DNA from: Rugamonas aquatica
Lineage (GTDB): Bacteria > Pseudomonadota > Gammaproteobacteria > Burkholderiales > Burkholderiaceae_D
Length of the DNA stretch: 64,000 bases
Direction: 5' to 3'
NCBI RefSeq assembly: GCF_009380215.1
Contig: NZ_WHUG01000001.1
Location: 186,001 to 250,000, forward strand
Part shown: in pieces, positions 9,536-18,459 of the stretch
Position numbering within the stretch: position 1 is the stretch's first letter
Layout of the letters: each line of letters begins with the position of its first letter
Position numbers and translations under genes: made by a program
The notes under the pieces: model-generated
What the model was told of the DNA's origin: nothing
Seen by the model: only the letters and a program-made list of their open reading frames with translations
The model's database searches: none

Positions 9536-11581
9536 TTACTTGTCGAGCGCCTTGAAGCGCACGGCCGCGCCGCCGCCGGGCGCCAGCCACAGCGCCAGCA
9601 TGTCTTCGCGGCCCACTTCGCGGGTTTCGATGACGATGTCGTAAGGGTTGGTATCCCAGTGGGCCTTGGCGCCGTCGCGGTAGATCTGCGCCTGGTAGCG
9701 CTTGGACGGCGCCAGGAAGTCCAGCTTGAGGTTGAGCGTGCGCGCAGTCTCGTTGCTGAGCGCGCCGAGGAACCAGTCGTTGCCGCCGCGCTGCTGGCGC
9801 GCCATGGCGACGTACTGGCCCACCTCGCCGGCGATGGCGCGGCTCTGCTCCCAGTCGGTCGGCACGTCGACGATGAACTGGAAGGCGTCGCGCCGCGCCT
9901 CGTAGTTTTCCGGCAGGTCGGCCGCCATGTGGATGGGGCTGTACAGCACCACGTACAGCGACAGTTCCTTGGCCAGCGTCGAGCGCACGCGGTTCTCGGA
10001 GGTCTCGCCGTTGGGCTTCAGGTTGAAGATGCCCGGCGTGTAGTCGAACGGCCCGGACAGCATGCGCGTGAACGGCAGGATGGCGGTGTGTTCGGGCGGG
10101 TTCGGCGGGAAGCCCCAGGCGTTGTATTCCTGGCCGCGCGCGCCTTCGCGGGTGATCCAGTTCGGATAGGTGCGGCGCAGGCCGGTGTCCTTGATCGGCT
10201 CGTGGGTGTCGATGCTGATGTGGCGCTTGGCCGCCTGCTCGACCGAGCGCAGGTATTCGCCGGCCATGTACTGGCCGTCGTGCCATTCGTAGCGTACGCG
10301 GCCCTGCTCGTCGATGCGCTTGATCTTGGCGTTGTCGGCCACGTAGCCGGTCTTCACCTGCGTTACGCCGTTGTCGCGGTAGTAGTCGTAGGCGGCGTCC
10401 ATCTGGCTGGCGTAGTGGCTGACCGCGCCCGAGGTTTCGTGGTGGCCGATCAGCTGTACGCCGGTCTTTTTGCCGTAGGCGGCGATGGCTTTCATGTCGA
10501 AGTCGGGATAGGGCTGGGTGAACTTGAACAGGTCGCCGTTGTCGGGCCATTCGCCGTCCCAGCCCACGTTCCACCCCTCGACCAGCACGCCGGCGAAGCC
10601 GTACTTGGCGGCGAAGTCCATATAGCGCTTGGTTTCGGCGGTGGTGGCGCCGTGCTTGTCGCCGGACGACCAGGTCTTTTGCCACAGGTGCATGGCCCAC
10701 CAGATGCCGACGTATTTGCCCGGCTTGACCCAGGAGACGTCGCCCAGTTTGTTCGGTTCGTTCAGGTTCAGGATCAGGTCGGAGTTTAGCAGCGACGGCG
10801 CGTCCGGGGCGATCTGCACGGTGCGCCACGGCGATTTGAAATCGGTGCGGGTCTTGACTTTGATGCCGTCATACCACGGCGTCAGGTCGGCCTTGAAAAC
10901 GCCGTCGCGCTGTTGCGCCAGCGTCATGGACGCGTAGTCGGTCAGCGCCGCTTCGTGGATGCTCAGGTGCACGCCCGAGGCCAGGCGCATGGTGAACGGC
11001 GTTTCGACGTGGACCGCTTCGCGCAGCGAGGTGTTGCGGTACAGGTATTCCAGGCTGCGCCAGGCGCGGGCCGGGATCCACCAGGCGCGCGTGGCGTCGA
11101 CCTCGGGCAGCACGAACTCGCTGGACTCGTCGACGATCTCGACCTGGTCCATGCCGGGCTGCTTGGGCACCTCGTAGCGGAAGCCGATGCCGTCGTCGAA
11201 GACGCGGAAGCGTACCGTGAAGCGGCCGGTGGCGCTACTGCCAGCGTTGCCGCTGCCGCCGAAGTCCACGCGCAGCTCGTTGTGCTTGTCGCGCACCAGC
11301 TTGCGTTCACCCCAGGGCTGGGTCCATTGCGTGTCGGCCGAGGCGGGCGCGCTGGCGACGATGCGGTAGCCGTCGCCGAACGCGGCCTGGTCCTTGAACA
11401 CCAGGCCCAGGCGCGAGTTGGCGATGACTTCCTTGCCACGGTAGCTGACCTTGTAGCTGGGATGGGCGCGGTTGTCGCTGACGGTGACGACGACGGCGCC
11501 GTCGGGGGATTGCACGCTCAGGTCGGCGGCGCCGGCAAGCGGCGCTATCAGGGCGAGCAGCAGAACGGTACGGGTATGCAT
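9536..11581 (-). CDS. GH97 glycoside hydrolase (alpha-glucosidase type)
   Basis: This 681-residue secreted enzyme has a short signal peptide (hydrophobic residues 6-16, cleavage near AGAA). GH97 has an N-terminal beta-supersandwich, a TIM barrel and a C-terminal beta domain. Two classes exist. Inverting SusB-like alpha-glucosidases use glutamates, and retaining alpha-galactosidases use an Asp nucleophile. Here the barrel shows LIGHHETSGAV, DTHEPIKDTGLRRTYP and EGARGQEYNAWG, which follow the inverting pattern with Glu in HHE, HEP and RGQE. Alpha-glucosidase activity is therefore favoured. That fits the glucose caps on some N-glycan precursors, but starch-like substrates remain possible. Confidence 0.9.
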   Translation of the reverse strand: MHTRTVLLLALIAPLAGAADLSVQSPDGAVVVTVSDNRAHPSYKVSYRGKEVIANSRLGLVFKDQAAFGDGYRIVASAPASADTQWTQPWGERKLVRDKHNELRVDFGGSGNAGSSATGRFTVRFRVFDDGIGFRYEVPKQPGMDQVEIVDESSEFVLPEVDATRAWWIPARAWRSLEYLYRNTSLREAVHVETPFTMRLASGVHLSIHEAALTDYASMTLAQQRDGVFKADLTPWYDGIKVKTRTDFKSPWRTVQIAPDAPSLLNSDLILNLNEPNKLGDVSWVKPGKYVGIWWAMHLWQKTWSSGDKHGATTAETKRYMDFAAKYGFAGVLVEGWNVGWDGEWPDNGDLFKFTQPYPDFDMKAIAAYGKKTGVQLIGHHETSGAVSHYASQMDAAYDYYRDNGVTQVKTGYVADNAKIKRIDEQGRVRYEWHDGQYMAGEYLRSVEQAAKRHISIDTHEPIKDTGLRRTYPNWITREGARGQEYNAWGFPPNPPEHTAILPFTRMLSGPFDYTPGIFNLKPNGETSENRVRSTLAKELSLYVVLYSPIHMAADLPENYEARRDAFQFIVDVPTDWEQSRAIAGEVGQYVAMARQQRGGNDWFLGALSNETARTLNLKLDFLAPSKRYQAQIYRDGAKAHWDTNPYDIVIETREVGREDMLALWLAPGGGAAVRFKALDK

Positions 11582-11655
11582 GGAGGCGGCTCCAGGTGAT
11601 CGGTAGTGAAAAGGGCCGCGCCGGGCAGGCGTGGCCTGGTGCTTACAGCGCTTGC

Positions 11656-12567
11656 CTACAGCAGTTGCCGGATCGCGGCCAGCGACGGCGGGGTGGCGCC
11701 GTGGCCCTGGCAGGCGGCCGCGCCGGCGGCGACCGCGAAGCGCAGGTGTTCCTCGGGCGTGTCCAGCGGCTTGCGCATCAGACTGTACAGCAAACCGGCG
11801 ATGCTGGCGTCACCGGCGCCGACGGTGTCGGCTACCATGACCGGCACGGCCGGCGCGCTCCAGCGCTGGGCGCCGATGTGCAGCTCGGCGCCAGCCTCGC
11901 CCCGGGTGTAGAGGCAGATCGCTTCGGGATTCCAGCTGCGCAGCGTGGCCAGCGCGGCGTCGACATCAAAGGTGCGGAACAGGCCGGCCAAATCTTCGTC
12001 GGACACCTTGATGACGTCGGCCATCCCGGCCATGCGGCGTAGCGTGGCGTCATAGCCGGCGTCCATCAGCTTGCGGAAGTTGGGGTCGTAGCTGATGCGT
12101 ACCCCGGCGTCCTTGAGCGTCTGCGCCTGCGCCACCAGCTTGCCGGCCAGCGGTTCGCGGGCCAGGCTGATGCCGCCGAAATGCACCCAGCGCGCCTGGC
12201 CCATCCAGCCGGCCGGCAGCTGCGCCGGATCGAAGTGCAGGTCGGCGCTGTCGCTGCCGATGAAGAAGTAGCTGGGCGGCGAGCGCCGGTGCACCACCGC
12301 CAGCAGCGGCGCCTTGGGCAGGCGCTGGAGGAAGCGCAGGTCCAGCCGCGCTGCCGTGCTGGCCTGCCACAGCGCCTCGCCGAAGACGTCGGTGCTGATG
12401 GCGCCGGCGAAGGCGGTCGGCACGTCCAGGCCGGCCATCACGCGCGCTACGTTCCAGCCGGAGCCGCCGACCTGGCTGGTCCAATGCTGGCCGCCGTCCT
12501 CGTCGACGATCATGTCGGTGAGCGCCTCGCCGGCCACGACAAAGCTCGGCAGTGCGACATCAACCAT
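11656..12567 (-). CDS. PfkB-family sugar kinase (probable fructokinase)
   Basis: A 303-residue ribokinase-fold kinase. The N-terminal GG motif is GGSGWNVARVMAGL. The C-terminal signature DTVGAGDAS includes the catalytic Asp and the anion hole. GEALTDMIV at the N terminus resembles fructokinases. It starts 8 bases inside the end of the sugar isomerase gene, so the two are translationally coupled. The pair would convert mannose to fructose and then to fructose-6-phosphate, feeding glycolysis. Substrate is inferred from the partner gene; other hexoses or 2-keto sugars are not excluded. Confidence 0.88.
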   Translation of the reverse strand: MVDVALPSFVVAGEALTDMIVDEDGGQHWTSQVGGSGWNVARVMAGLDVPTAFAGAISTDVFGEALWQASTAARLDLRFLQRLPKAPLLAVVHRRSPPSYFFIGSDSADLHFDPAQLPAGWMGQARWVHFGGISLAREPLAGKLVAQAQTLKDAGVRISYDPNFRKLMDAGYDATLRRMAGMADVIKVSDEDLAGLFRTFDVDAALATLRSWNPEAICLYTRGEAGAELHIGAQRWSAPAVPVMVADTVGAGDASIAGLLYSLMRKPLDTPEEHLRFAVAAGAAACQGHGATPPSLAAIRQLL

Positions 12568-13777
12568 GCTCGTTGCCCAATACGTTCAGCACTTCGTAGC
12601 AGGCGCCCATGGTGTGGTAGTCGGTCTTGCCGGCCGGGCTCTTGTAGATGCAGATCTTGCTGTTGTCGGCCGCCAGGATGCGGTACCAGGCGCCGTGCTT
12701 GTGGTCGACGAAGTGCTGCCAGCTGTAGTCCCACAGGCGCTGGTACCAGTCCCAGTAGACGGCGTCGCCGCTGCGGTGCGCCAGCAGGGCGGCGGCGGCC
12801 AGCGATTCGGCCTGCACCCAGAAATACTTGTCGCCGTCGCAGATGGAGCCGTCCGGCGCGAAGCCGTAGTACAGGCCGCCGTGCTCGGCGTCCCAGGCGC
12901 TGCCGACGGCGGCGTCGAACAGCGCGCGGGCCCGTTCCAGCAGCCATTCCGGCTGGCGCGCCAGGTGGGCCTGGTGGCGTTCCAGGATCAGCAGCAGCTT
13001 GCACCATTCGGTCAGGTGGCCGGGCTGGTAGCCCCACGGACGGAAGATGTTGTTGCGGTTGTCCTTGTTGTAGTCGGCGTCGACCGACCAGTCGGCGCGG
13101 TAGTGTTCCCAGATCAGGCCGCCGGACAGGGCCGCCTGGCGCACCGTGATGTTGTGCGCCAGCGTCTCGGCGCGCAGCAGGTAGGGGCGGTGGCCGGTGG
13201 CCTCGAAGGCGGCGATCAGCGCCTCGCAGGCGTGCATATTGGCGTTCTGGCCGCGATACGGCGCCAGTTCCGACCAGTCGCCGCTGGCTTCGTCGGCGTA
13301 CAGGCCGTGGCCTTCGTCCCAGAAGCGCTGCTCCATCAGCGCGAAGGTTTCGGCGATGTAGTCGTTGGCCTCGCTGACGCCGGCCATGCTGGCGTGGGCG
13401 TAGGCCAGCAGCACGAAGGCCAGGCCGTAGCAGTGGTTGGTGGCGTCGGTGATCAGCTTGTCGGTGCCGTTCCAGCACAGTTCCCAGGCGTAGCCGCCGG
13501 TCTGCGGGTTGCGGTGCACGTCGCGCAGGAAGGCGATGCCGTGGCGCACGCGCTGCTGGTATTCCGGCAGGCCGAAGTGGCGATAGGCCATCGCATGGTT
13601 GAAGATGAAGCGCGTGCTGCTGACCAGATGGCGGGTGTGGCGGTCGTAGACCGTGCCGTCGTCCTGGTAGAAGTGATAGAAGCCGCCGCTCGGGTCGACG
13701 CAGCGGGGATCGTAGAAGGCCATCGTGTGGCGCACATGCGCCAGCAGTACATCGCGGGAGAGGAAATTCGGGGCCAT
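12560..13777 (-). CDS. AGE-family sugar isomerase (probable D-mannose isomerase)
   Basis: A 405-residue (alpha/alpha)6-barrel protein of the N-acylglucosamine 2-epimerase superfamily. Visible signatures are RHLVSSTRFIFNHAM, GQNANMHACEALIAAF and PWGYQPGHLTEWCKLLL, which carry the conserved Arg and His residues of the YihS/mannose isomerase branch. Such enzymes interconvert mannose and fructose through an enediol. Its overlap with a PfkB kinase and the presence of two mannosidases support mannose isomerase over GlcNAc or cellobiose epimerase. It is the first gene of the leftward five-gene operon. Confidence 0.87.
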   Translation of the reverse strand: MAPNFLSRDVLLAHVRHTMAFYDPRCVDPSGGFYHFYQDDGTVYDRHTRHLVSSTRFIFNHAMAYRHFGLPEYQQRVRHGIAFLRDVHRNPQTGGYAWELCWNGTDKLITDATNHCYGLAFVLLAYAHASMAGVSEANDYIAETFALMEQRFWDEGHGLYADEASGDWSELAPYRGQNANMHACEALIAAFEATGHRPYLLRAETLAHNITVRQAALSGGLIWEHYRADWSVDADYNKDNRNNIFRPWGYQPGHLTEWCKLLLILERHQAHLARQPEWLLERARALFDAAVGSAWDAEHGGLYYGFAPDGSICDGDKYFWVQAESLAAAALLAHRSGDAVYWDWYQRLWDYSWQHFVDHKHGAWYRILAADNSKICIYKSPAGKTDYHTMGACYEVLNVLGNEHG

Positions 13778-13810
13778 TATCGCTTGTGGTTAGTTTGCGG
13801 GAAGGGTTCT

Positions 13811-13970
13811 AGTGAACTGTAACGAATGAAACGGTAGTGCCTGCCACGCGGATCGCCGCGCATGGCGGCGTTGCAAATGCTCGCAATAGCTCGCTATTGC
13901 TGTGCTTTGCGCCTTGCCCTGCACGCCGCCCGCGCGTCCTGCACTACCGTTTCATCCGTTACAGTCCACT
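13811..13970. repeat. MITE-like element with 30-bp terminal inverted repeats
   Basis: The left end (13811-13840) and the reverse complement of the right end (13941-13970) match at 28 of 30 positions. The 100-base interior includes the palindrome CAATAGCTCGCTATTG and has no coding capacity. Size, long terminal repeats and intergenic position fit a miniature inverted-repeat element. No clear target duplication is seen. Confidence 0.8.
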
Positions 13971-14050
13971 GGTAGACCGTGGCGCGATTTAATCACAGCG
14001 AAAAACGCCGCAGAGAGGGAATCTTTCGCGGACGGCTCAGTTTATCGCGT

Positions 14051-14105
14051 TTCACTAAACACGCTGCTGTTCGCCCCGCGCGCGAGGCCGCGCTTGTTTA
14101 GTGAA
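14051..14105. promoter_or_regulatory. Paired operator half-sites upstream of the sugar symporter
   Basis: TTCACTAAAC and its exact reverse complement GTTTAGTGAA flank a 35-base spacer about 120-170 bases upstream of the symporter start. The core resembles the TTTTAGTAAA palindromes at 5503 and 9508. A regulator binding two sites with looping is a plausible inference. Confidence 0.45.
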
Positions 14106-14221
14106 TCTCGCGAAACTGGCGCTCCCGCCGAGGCAGTGTTTGACCTGGCCGCGGCGGCCATGGAAAATTCGTGGCGCCGGCTGGACAGGCGACAGAACAA
14201 CAAGACCACGGAGATCGAAAC

Positions 14222-15532
14222 ATGGAACATATTTCAGGAATGGGCGTCGCCCAGCGCGGCGACACGCAAGGCGGCAGCAACACCGCGCCCTTGATGATCG
14301 TGACACTGCTGTTTTTCCTGTGGGGGCTGCTGACGTCGCTAAACGACGTGCTGATTCCCCACCTCAAGGCGGTGTATTCGCTGAACTATGTGCAGGCGAT
14401 GCTGGTGCAGTTCTGCTTCTTCGGCGCGTATTTCATCGTCTCGCTGCCGGCCGGCATGCTGATTAAACGGCTGGGCTACCAGAACGGCGCGGTGGCCGGT
14501 TTAGTGATCGCCGCCGCCGGCTGCGCGCTGTTCTACCCGGCTTCGACGGGCGGCTACGGCATGTTCCTGTTCGCCTTCTTCGTGCTCGCGGCCGGCATCA
14601 CGGTGTTGCAGGTGGCGGCCAATCCCTACGTGACGGTGCTGGGCGATCCGGCCACGGCGTCGAGCCGTTTGAGCCTGACGCAGGCGTTCAATTCGCTCGG
14701 CACGGCCATCGCGCCCACGCTGGGCGGCTTGCTGATCTTGTCGGGCGGCGTGCTGACCGAGGTGCAGTTCGCGCAACTGCCTAGCGTTGAGCAAGTGGCT
14801 TACCAGGCCCAGCAGGCCGGCTCGGTGCGCGGCCCGTATCTGGCGCTGTGCGCGGCCTTGCTGATGCTGGCGGTGCTGTTCGCGCTGGTGCGTTTGCCGA
14901 AGATCGCCTATGCCGACACCGCCGCGCAGGATGACGCGCCGGGTGCGCCGTTGAAGGCGTCGCTGTTCTCGTATCGCCATCTGGTGCTTGGCGCGATCGG
15001 TATCTTCGTCTATGTCGGCGCCGAGGTGAGCATTGGCAGCTTCCTGATCAACTTCCTCGGCGAGGCCGATGTGGCCGGCCTGGCGCCGAGCGCGGCCGCG
15101 CACTACGTCAGCTACTACTGGGGTGGCGCCATGGTGGGCCGCTTTATCGGCTTCGCCGTGATGCGCTACATCAGCCCGGGCAAGACCTTGGCTTTCAATG
15201 CGGCTGTTTCCATCGCGCTGATCTTGCTGGCTATCCTGAGCAAGGGGCACGTGGCGATGTGGGCCATTATCGCGGTGGGCGTGTTCAATTCGGTCATGTT
15301 CCCGACCATCTTCAGCATGGCGCTTAACGGCCTGGGCCGGTTCACCGGACAGGGTTCGGGCGTGCTGTGCATGGCTATCGTGGGCGGCGCCATCGTGCCG
15401 TTCGTGCAGGGTTATGTGGCCGATGTGGCTGGGCTGTACACCTCGTTCCTGGTGCCGGCCGTGTGTTACTGCTACATCGTGTACTTTGGCGTCAAGTACG
15501 CCGCCATGTACCGCAACGCGCCGGCCGCCTAA
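14222..15532 (+). CDS. FucP/GluP-type sugar:proton symporter
   Basis: A 436-residue major facilitator protein. The N terminus has [19 protein letters not shown], the hallmark of the fucose/glucose/galactose permease family, with about 12 membrane segments. [11 protein letters not shown] and [15 protein letters not shown] are also family motifs. I start at 14222 because GGAG sits upstream at proper distance. It is divergent from the isomerase-kinase operon and would import the released hexose, most likely mannose or glucose, across the inner membrane. Confidence 0.92.
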   Translation: MEHISGMGVAQRGDTQGGSNTAPLMIVTLLFFLWGLLTSLNDVLIPHLKAVYSLNYVQAMLVQFCFFGAYFIVSLPAGMLIKRLGYQNGAVAGLVIAAAGCALFYPASTGGYGMFLFAFFVLAAGITVLQVAANPYVTVLGDPATASSRLSLTQAFNSLGTAIAPTLGGLLILSGGVLTEVQFAQLPSVEQVAYQAQQAGSVRGPYLALCAALLMLAVLFALVRLPKIAYADTAAQDDAPGAPLKASLFSYRHLVLGAIGIFVYVGAEVSIGSFLINFLGEADVAGLAPSAAAHYVSYYWGGAMVGRFIGFAVMRYISPGKTLAFNAAVSIALILLAILSKGHVAMWAIIAVGVFNSVMFPTIFSMALNGLGRFTGQGSGVLCMAIVGGAIVPFVQGYVADVAGLYTSFLVPAVCYCYIVYFGVKYAAMYRNAPAA

Positions 15533-15537
15533 GATTC

Positions 15538-15618
15538 CGTCATTCCCGCGCAGGCGGGAATCCATACGGCCTCGGCGAGCATGCGGCGTATGGGTTCCCG
15601 CTTTCGCGGGAACGACGG
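15538..15618. repeat. Paired extragenic palindrome (ATTCCCGC...GCGGGAA type)
   Basis: Two hairpins, CATTCCCGCGCAGGCGGGAA and TTCCCGCTTTCGCGGGAA, lie head to head. The outer flanks are also complementary (CCGTCATTCCCGC with GCGGGAACGACGG). This is the common proteobacterial repeat class often found after genes. It starts 6 bases after the symporter stop and may end its transcript. Confidence 0.8.
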
Positions 15619-15626
15619 TTGCCGGT

Positions 15627-15845
15627 TCAGCGTTTCCTTGCCGGCATCGCCGCGCCGGCCAGCGGAGCGGGTACGCCTGCCGCGCCGAACAGCGCTTCGA
15701 CCATCGGATCGCGGCGCACCGTCAGCTTGCTGGCGCGCAGCGGGTAACAGGTGTCGTCGATCAGGCGGTGGACACGGCTGCCTTCGCGGCTGATCGTGAT
15801 GCTCAAGGTAGGACCGTTGTAAAAGTCCTCTGCCATAGACTCCAT
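15627..15845 (-). CDS. Small protein of unknown function
   Basis: A 72-residue protein starting at an ATG with a strong AGGAG seven bases upstream. It contains TLSITISREGSRVHRLIDD and SKLTVRRDPMVEALFG, a charged region that could form beta strands, and a Pro/Ala-rich tail. I do not recognise the family. There is no signal peptide or membrane segment. It lies between the repeat at 15538-15618 and the PaaX-like gene and is probably transcribed alone. Confidence 0.6.
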   Translation of the reverse strand: MESMAEDFYNGPTLSITISREGSRVHRLIDDTCYPLRASKLTVRRDPMVEALFGAAGVPAPLAGAAMPARKR

Positions 15846-15932
15846 GCTTTTTCTCCTGGAATGGATGTGGGTATTGTGGCCGGACGCCGGCCGGCGGCGC
15901 AATCGGCAATAAGGACTAGGCGCGGCCCCGCC

Positions 15933-16871
15933 TTATGCCGCCACCAGACTGTCCGATGTGAGTAGCGCGCGCCGCAGCCGGGGCGCGGCGGCTGTGGGCT
16001 GGCCCGCTGCCGCCACGGCCGCCGTCACCGTCTGGATATGGCGCCGGGCCTGGCTCGCGCAGCCGCAGTACAGCGCGGTGTAGGTCTGGTAGGCCGCCAT
16101 CGCTTGCCAGGTAGCCGGCAGAAATTCCTGCGGCAACAGCGGATCGCTGCGGCGGCAGTGCTGGTAGCCGTGGCTGACCAGCAGCCGTATCAAGAAAGCC
16201 TGCTCATCGCTGATCGCCCCATGCTGCGCCAGTAGCTTGGACAAGGGCTGGAAGCGTTGCTGGAACTGTCGGTACAACTCATCGGCCGCCTCCAGATCGC
16301 AATCGCTGCGGCCGAACAGCGGCTGGCGCATTGCCGCCGCCAGTTGCGCGCCGCCGACATCGAACAATGCCAGACCATGCTCTTCCGATGCCGGCATGTC
16401 GCGTTCGACACCGGCCCTGGCCCGGTAAGCCGTCGGCCGAGCCAGCAGGTTGGGCGCGAGCTGGCAGTAGTCCAGCGTCAGCAGACGCTTGCGCACCGCG
16501 CCGTAGCGCGCCGCGCTGATGCCGCCGCTGTTGACCAGGATGGTCCAATCCTCGCCGAAGCTGCGGGCCGGCGGTATGTCCAGCCGCTGGCGCGCAGCCG
16601 CGACGGCCGCCGCCGTGGCCGGAGCCAGCCTGCACAGGCTGCGCCTGCCGTGCCGCTCGACCCGCACCGCCTGGTGCGCGGCCAGCCGGAACAGGGCGGT
16701 GCGTATCGCCCGCTCCTGGAAGCCCAGCGGCTCCATCAACGCGATGGCGCTGCCCAGCCATTGGCTTTTTTGCCCGAACAACTGGGCTTCGCTGAACATC
16801 AGGATCAGCATGGTGTTCAGGCGTGGCCTGGCTTGTTGCAGGCAGGCGTCGAGATAACTGGTGGTGCTCAT
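15933..16871 (-). CDS. PaaX-family transcriptional regulator
   Basis: A 312-residue protein. The N-terminal winged helix (SQWLGSAIALMEPLGFQERA, then RTALFRLAAHQAVRVERHGR) matches the PaaX family, known for repressing phenylacetate degradation in response to phenylacetyl-CoA. The C-terminal part (FLPATWQAMAAYQTYTALY) fits the PaaX C-terminal domain. No phenylacetate genes are nearby. Its start overlaps the stop of the membrane protein by 4 bases, placing it at the end of the hemerythrin operon, so its target and ligand here are unclear. Confidence 0.8.
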   Translation of the reverse strand: MSTTSYLDACLQQARPRLNTMLILMFSEAQLFGQKSQWLGSAIALMEPLGFQERAIRTALFRLAAHQAVRVERHGRRSLCRLAPATAAAVAAARQRLDIPPARSFGEDWTILVNSGGISAARYGAVRKRLLTLDYCQLAPNLLARPTAYRARAGVERDMPASEEHGLALFDVGGAQLAAAMRQPLFGRSDCDLEAADELYRQFQQRFQPLSKLLAQHGAISDEQAFLIRLLVSHGYQHCRRSDPLLPQEFLPATWQAMAAYQTYTALYCGCASQARRHIQTVTAAVAAAGQPTAAAPRLRRALLTSDSLVAA

Positions 16872-18202
16872 GTTGTTGCGCTTACAGAAAAGGATGGAGC
16901 GGGCGCAGCGCGCAGCCGCCAGTACAGGCGGGCCGCGCCGGCCAGGTTGAACCACAGCCACAGGCAGGACGCGCACATCAGCGCCGCCGCCGGCCGCGCC
17001 AGCGTGTCGGGCTGCCAGCAGGCGGCCGCCAGCAATAGCAGGGCCAGCACATGCGTCCAGAATTGGCGTTGCGCGCGGTGCTCGGGAATGATCTTGGTAA
17101 TGCTGGGCAGCTTGCAGCGCGGGTCCGGCGCCGCCTCGCGCAGGTGGTACCAGGCCAGGAAGGGCACGATCTTGTACAACATGCCCTGCACGGCGGACTG
17201 CGCGAAACCGGCCACCAGCAGCACGCCCACCAACAGGGGCCGCACATTGGAAGCCTGGCTATCCGGCCACAGCCACACGGCCAGCGCGGCCAGCAGGCTG
17301 GCCATGGCGGTGCGCCAGTACAGCGTGGTGGGATCGGCCTTGGGGCGCTTGCGGCGTGCCAGCAGATACAGCGTGCATCCGCCGAACAGGCCGTAGCCCG
17401 TCGCCAGCAGCACCTGGCTGGCCAGATGGAATAGTTGCCCCGGCCCGGCCAGCCCGCTCGACAGCGATACCGCCGTCAGCAGCAGGAACAGCGCCGTGGT
17501 GTAGCCGCCGGTGAGCAGCGCCGGGTAGGATGGTGTGACCATGAACATCGGCACCACTTGGAAGGCGATCGCGATCACCAGCAGGCCGACCCAGCCCTGC
17601 AAGCCCCACATGGCGTGCAGGTCGGTCAGGCGTTCCAGCGGCCAGTTGGCCGCGCCGGGCCAGGCGAAGGCGCCGGCCAGCATGCCGCCCAACACCATCG
17701 TCACCACCAGCGCCGCCAGCGCCAGCCGGATGCCGGCCATCACCGCGCCGGCGCCGGGTGCATGCGGACGCCACATGCCGACCGTGCACGCGCCCAGGAA
17801 CAGCAGCAGCGCGCCCAGCAGCGCCGCCATCGCGCAGCGGAACAGCAGCGGCTGTTCAAGCCAGAAGGCGGCCGCCAGCAGCAGCGTGCCCGCGCACAGG
17901 CCCGCGTGCACGAGCGCGCCCACGGTGCGCGAGCGCGGCACGGCGATGCCGCCGACCACCGGCAGCATCTGCAACAGCGCGCCCACCATCGTCATGCTGA
18001 GGCAGCCGAGCACCATCAGGTGCGTCAGTGCCAGCGTTTGCGGCGACCAGCGGCTCAGCAGCGCCGCCGGGCCTTGCCACGCCAGCAGCGCGGCCGCCAG
18101 CGCCGCGAACAGCGGGGCGCTGAGGAAGTAGCGCATCGGCAGCGACAGCGGCGGATTGTGTTCGAACGACAGCGAGCGCTGCGGAGCGTCGGCGGCTTTC
18201 AT
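16868..18202 (-). CDS. Polytopic membrane protein in the hemerythrin operon
   Basis: A 444-residue protein with roughly 12 membrane helices. Histidines occur in or near helices: LALTHLMVLGCLSMTMVG, ERLTDLHAMWGLQGWVGL and GQLFHLASQVLLATG. This recalls NnrS and haem-copper-oxidase-like proteins, but I cannot place it firmly. It overlaps the DUF2249 gene by 4 bases upstream and the PaaX-like gene by 4 bases downstream. The shared FNR/Dnr-type promoter suggests a role under anoxic or NO conditions. Metal or haem binding is inference only. Confidence 0.7.
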   Translation of the reverse strand: MKAADAPQRSLSFEHNPPLSLPMRYFLSAPLFAALAAALLAWQGPAALLSRWSPQTLALTHLMVLGCLSMTMVGALLQMLPVVGGIAVPRSRTVGALVHAGLCAGTLLLAAAFWLEQPLLFRCAMAALLGALLLFLGACTVGMWRPHAPGAGAVMAGIRLALAALVVTMVLGGMLAGAFAWPGAANWPLERLTDLHAMWGLQGWVGLLVIAIAFQVVPMFMVTPSYPALLTGGYTTALFLLLTAVSLSSGLAGPGQLFHLASQVLLATGYGLFGGCTLYLLARRKRPKADPTTLYWRTAMASLLAALAVWLWPDSQASNVRPLLVGVLLVAGFAQSAVQGMLYKIVPFLAWYHLREAAPDPRCKLPSITKIIPEHRAQRQFWTHVLALLLLAAACWQPDTLARPAAALMCASCLWLWFNLAGAARLYWRLRAAPAPSFSVSATT

Positions 18203-18459
18203 GCGGAGGCGGCGTCCGGCACCAGCCAGATCAGCACTTCATAGCGCTGGTCGGCCTGCGGCGTGGTGCGGTGCTGGTAGCCGTAGCGTTGCAGCACGCG
18301 GTAGAGCGGGATCGGATCGCGGTCGATCAGCACGCGCAGGCGCTCGTCCGGACCCAGTGTGTCGATCGCTTCGAGGATGCGTACCATCGGCTCGGGCGGC
18401 TCCATGCCGCCCACGTCCAGCAGGCGCGTACTGCCCATATGTCCGGCAGGCGCGTTCAT
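18199..18459 (-). CDS. DUF2249 small protein
   Basis: An 86-residue protein with the DUF2249 pattern: LLDVGGMEPPEPMVRILEAI, then LRVLIDRDPIPLYRVLQRYG. This TusA-like fold occurs often beside NO-reductase and hemerythrin genes in denitrifiers, but its biochemical role is not established. The ATG at 18459 overlaps the hemerythrin stop, and its own stop overlaps the next ATG, both by 4 bases. A second DUF2249 gene lies beside norZ at 28774-29040. Confidence 0.82.
   Translation of the reverse strand: MNAPAGHMGSTRLLDVGGMEPPEPMVRILEAIDTLGPDERLRVLIDRDPIPLYRVLQRYGYQHRTTPQADQRYEVLIWLVPDAASA

Larger units (their letters stand above)
13778..14221. other. Divergent promoter region of the sugar operon and symporter
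   Basis: This 444-base gene-free interval separates the leftward isomerase operon from the rightward symporter. It contains the MITE-like repeat (13811-13970) near the isomerase end. Near the symporter it has a perfect 10-bp inverted repeat, TTCACTAAAC (14051-14060) and GTTTAGTGAA (14096-14105), 35 bases apart. I see no credible small gene here. Confidence 0.7.
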
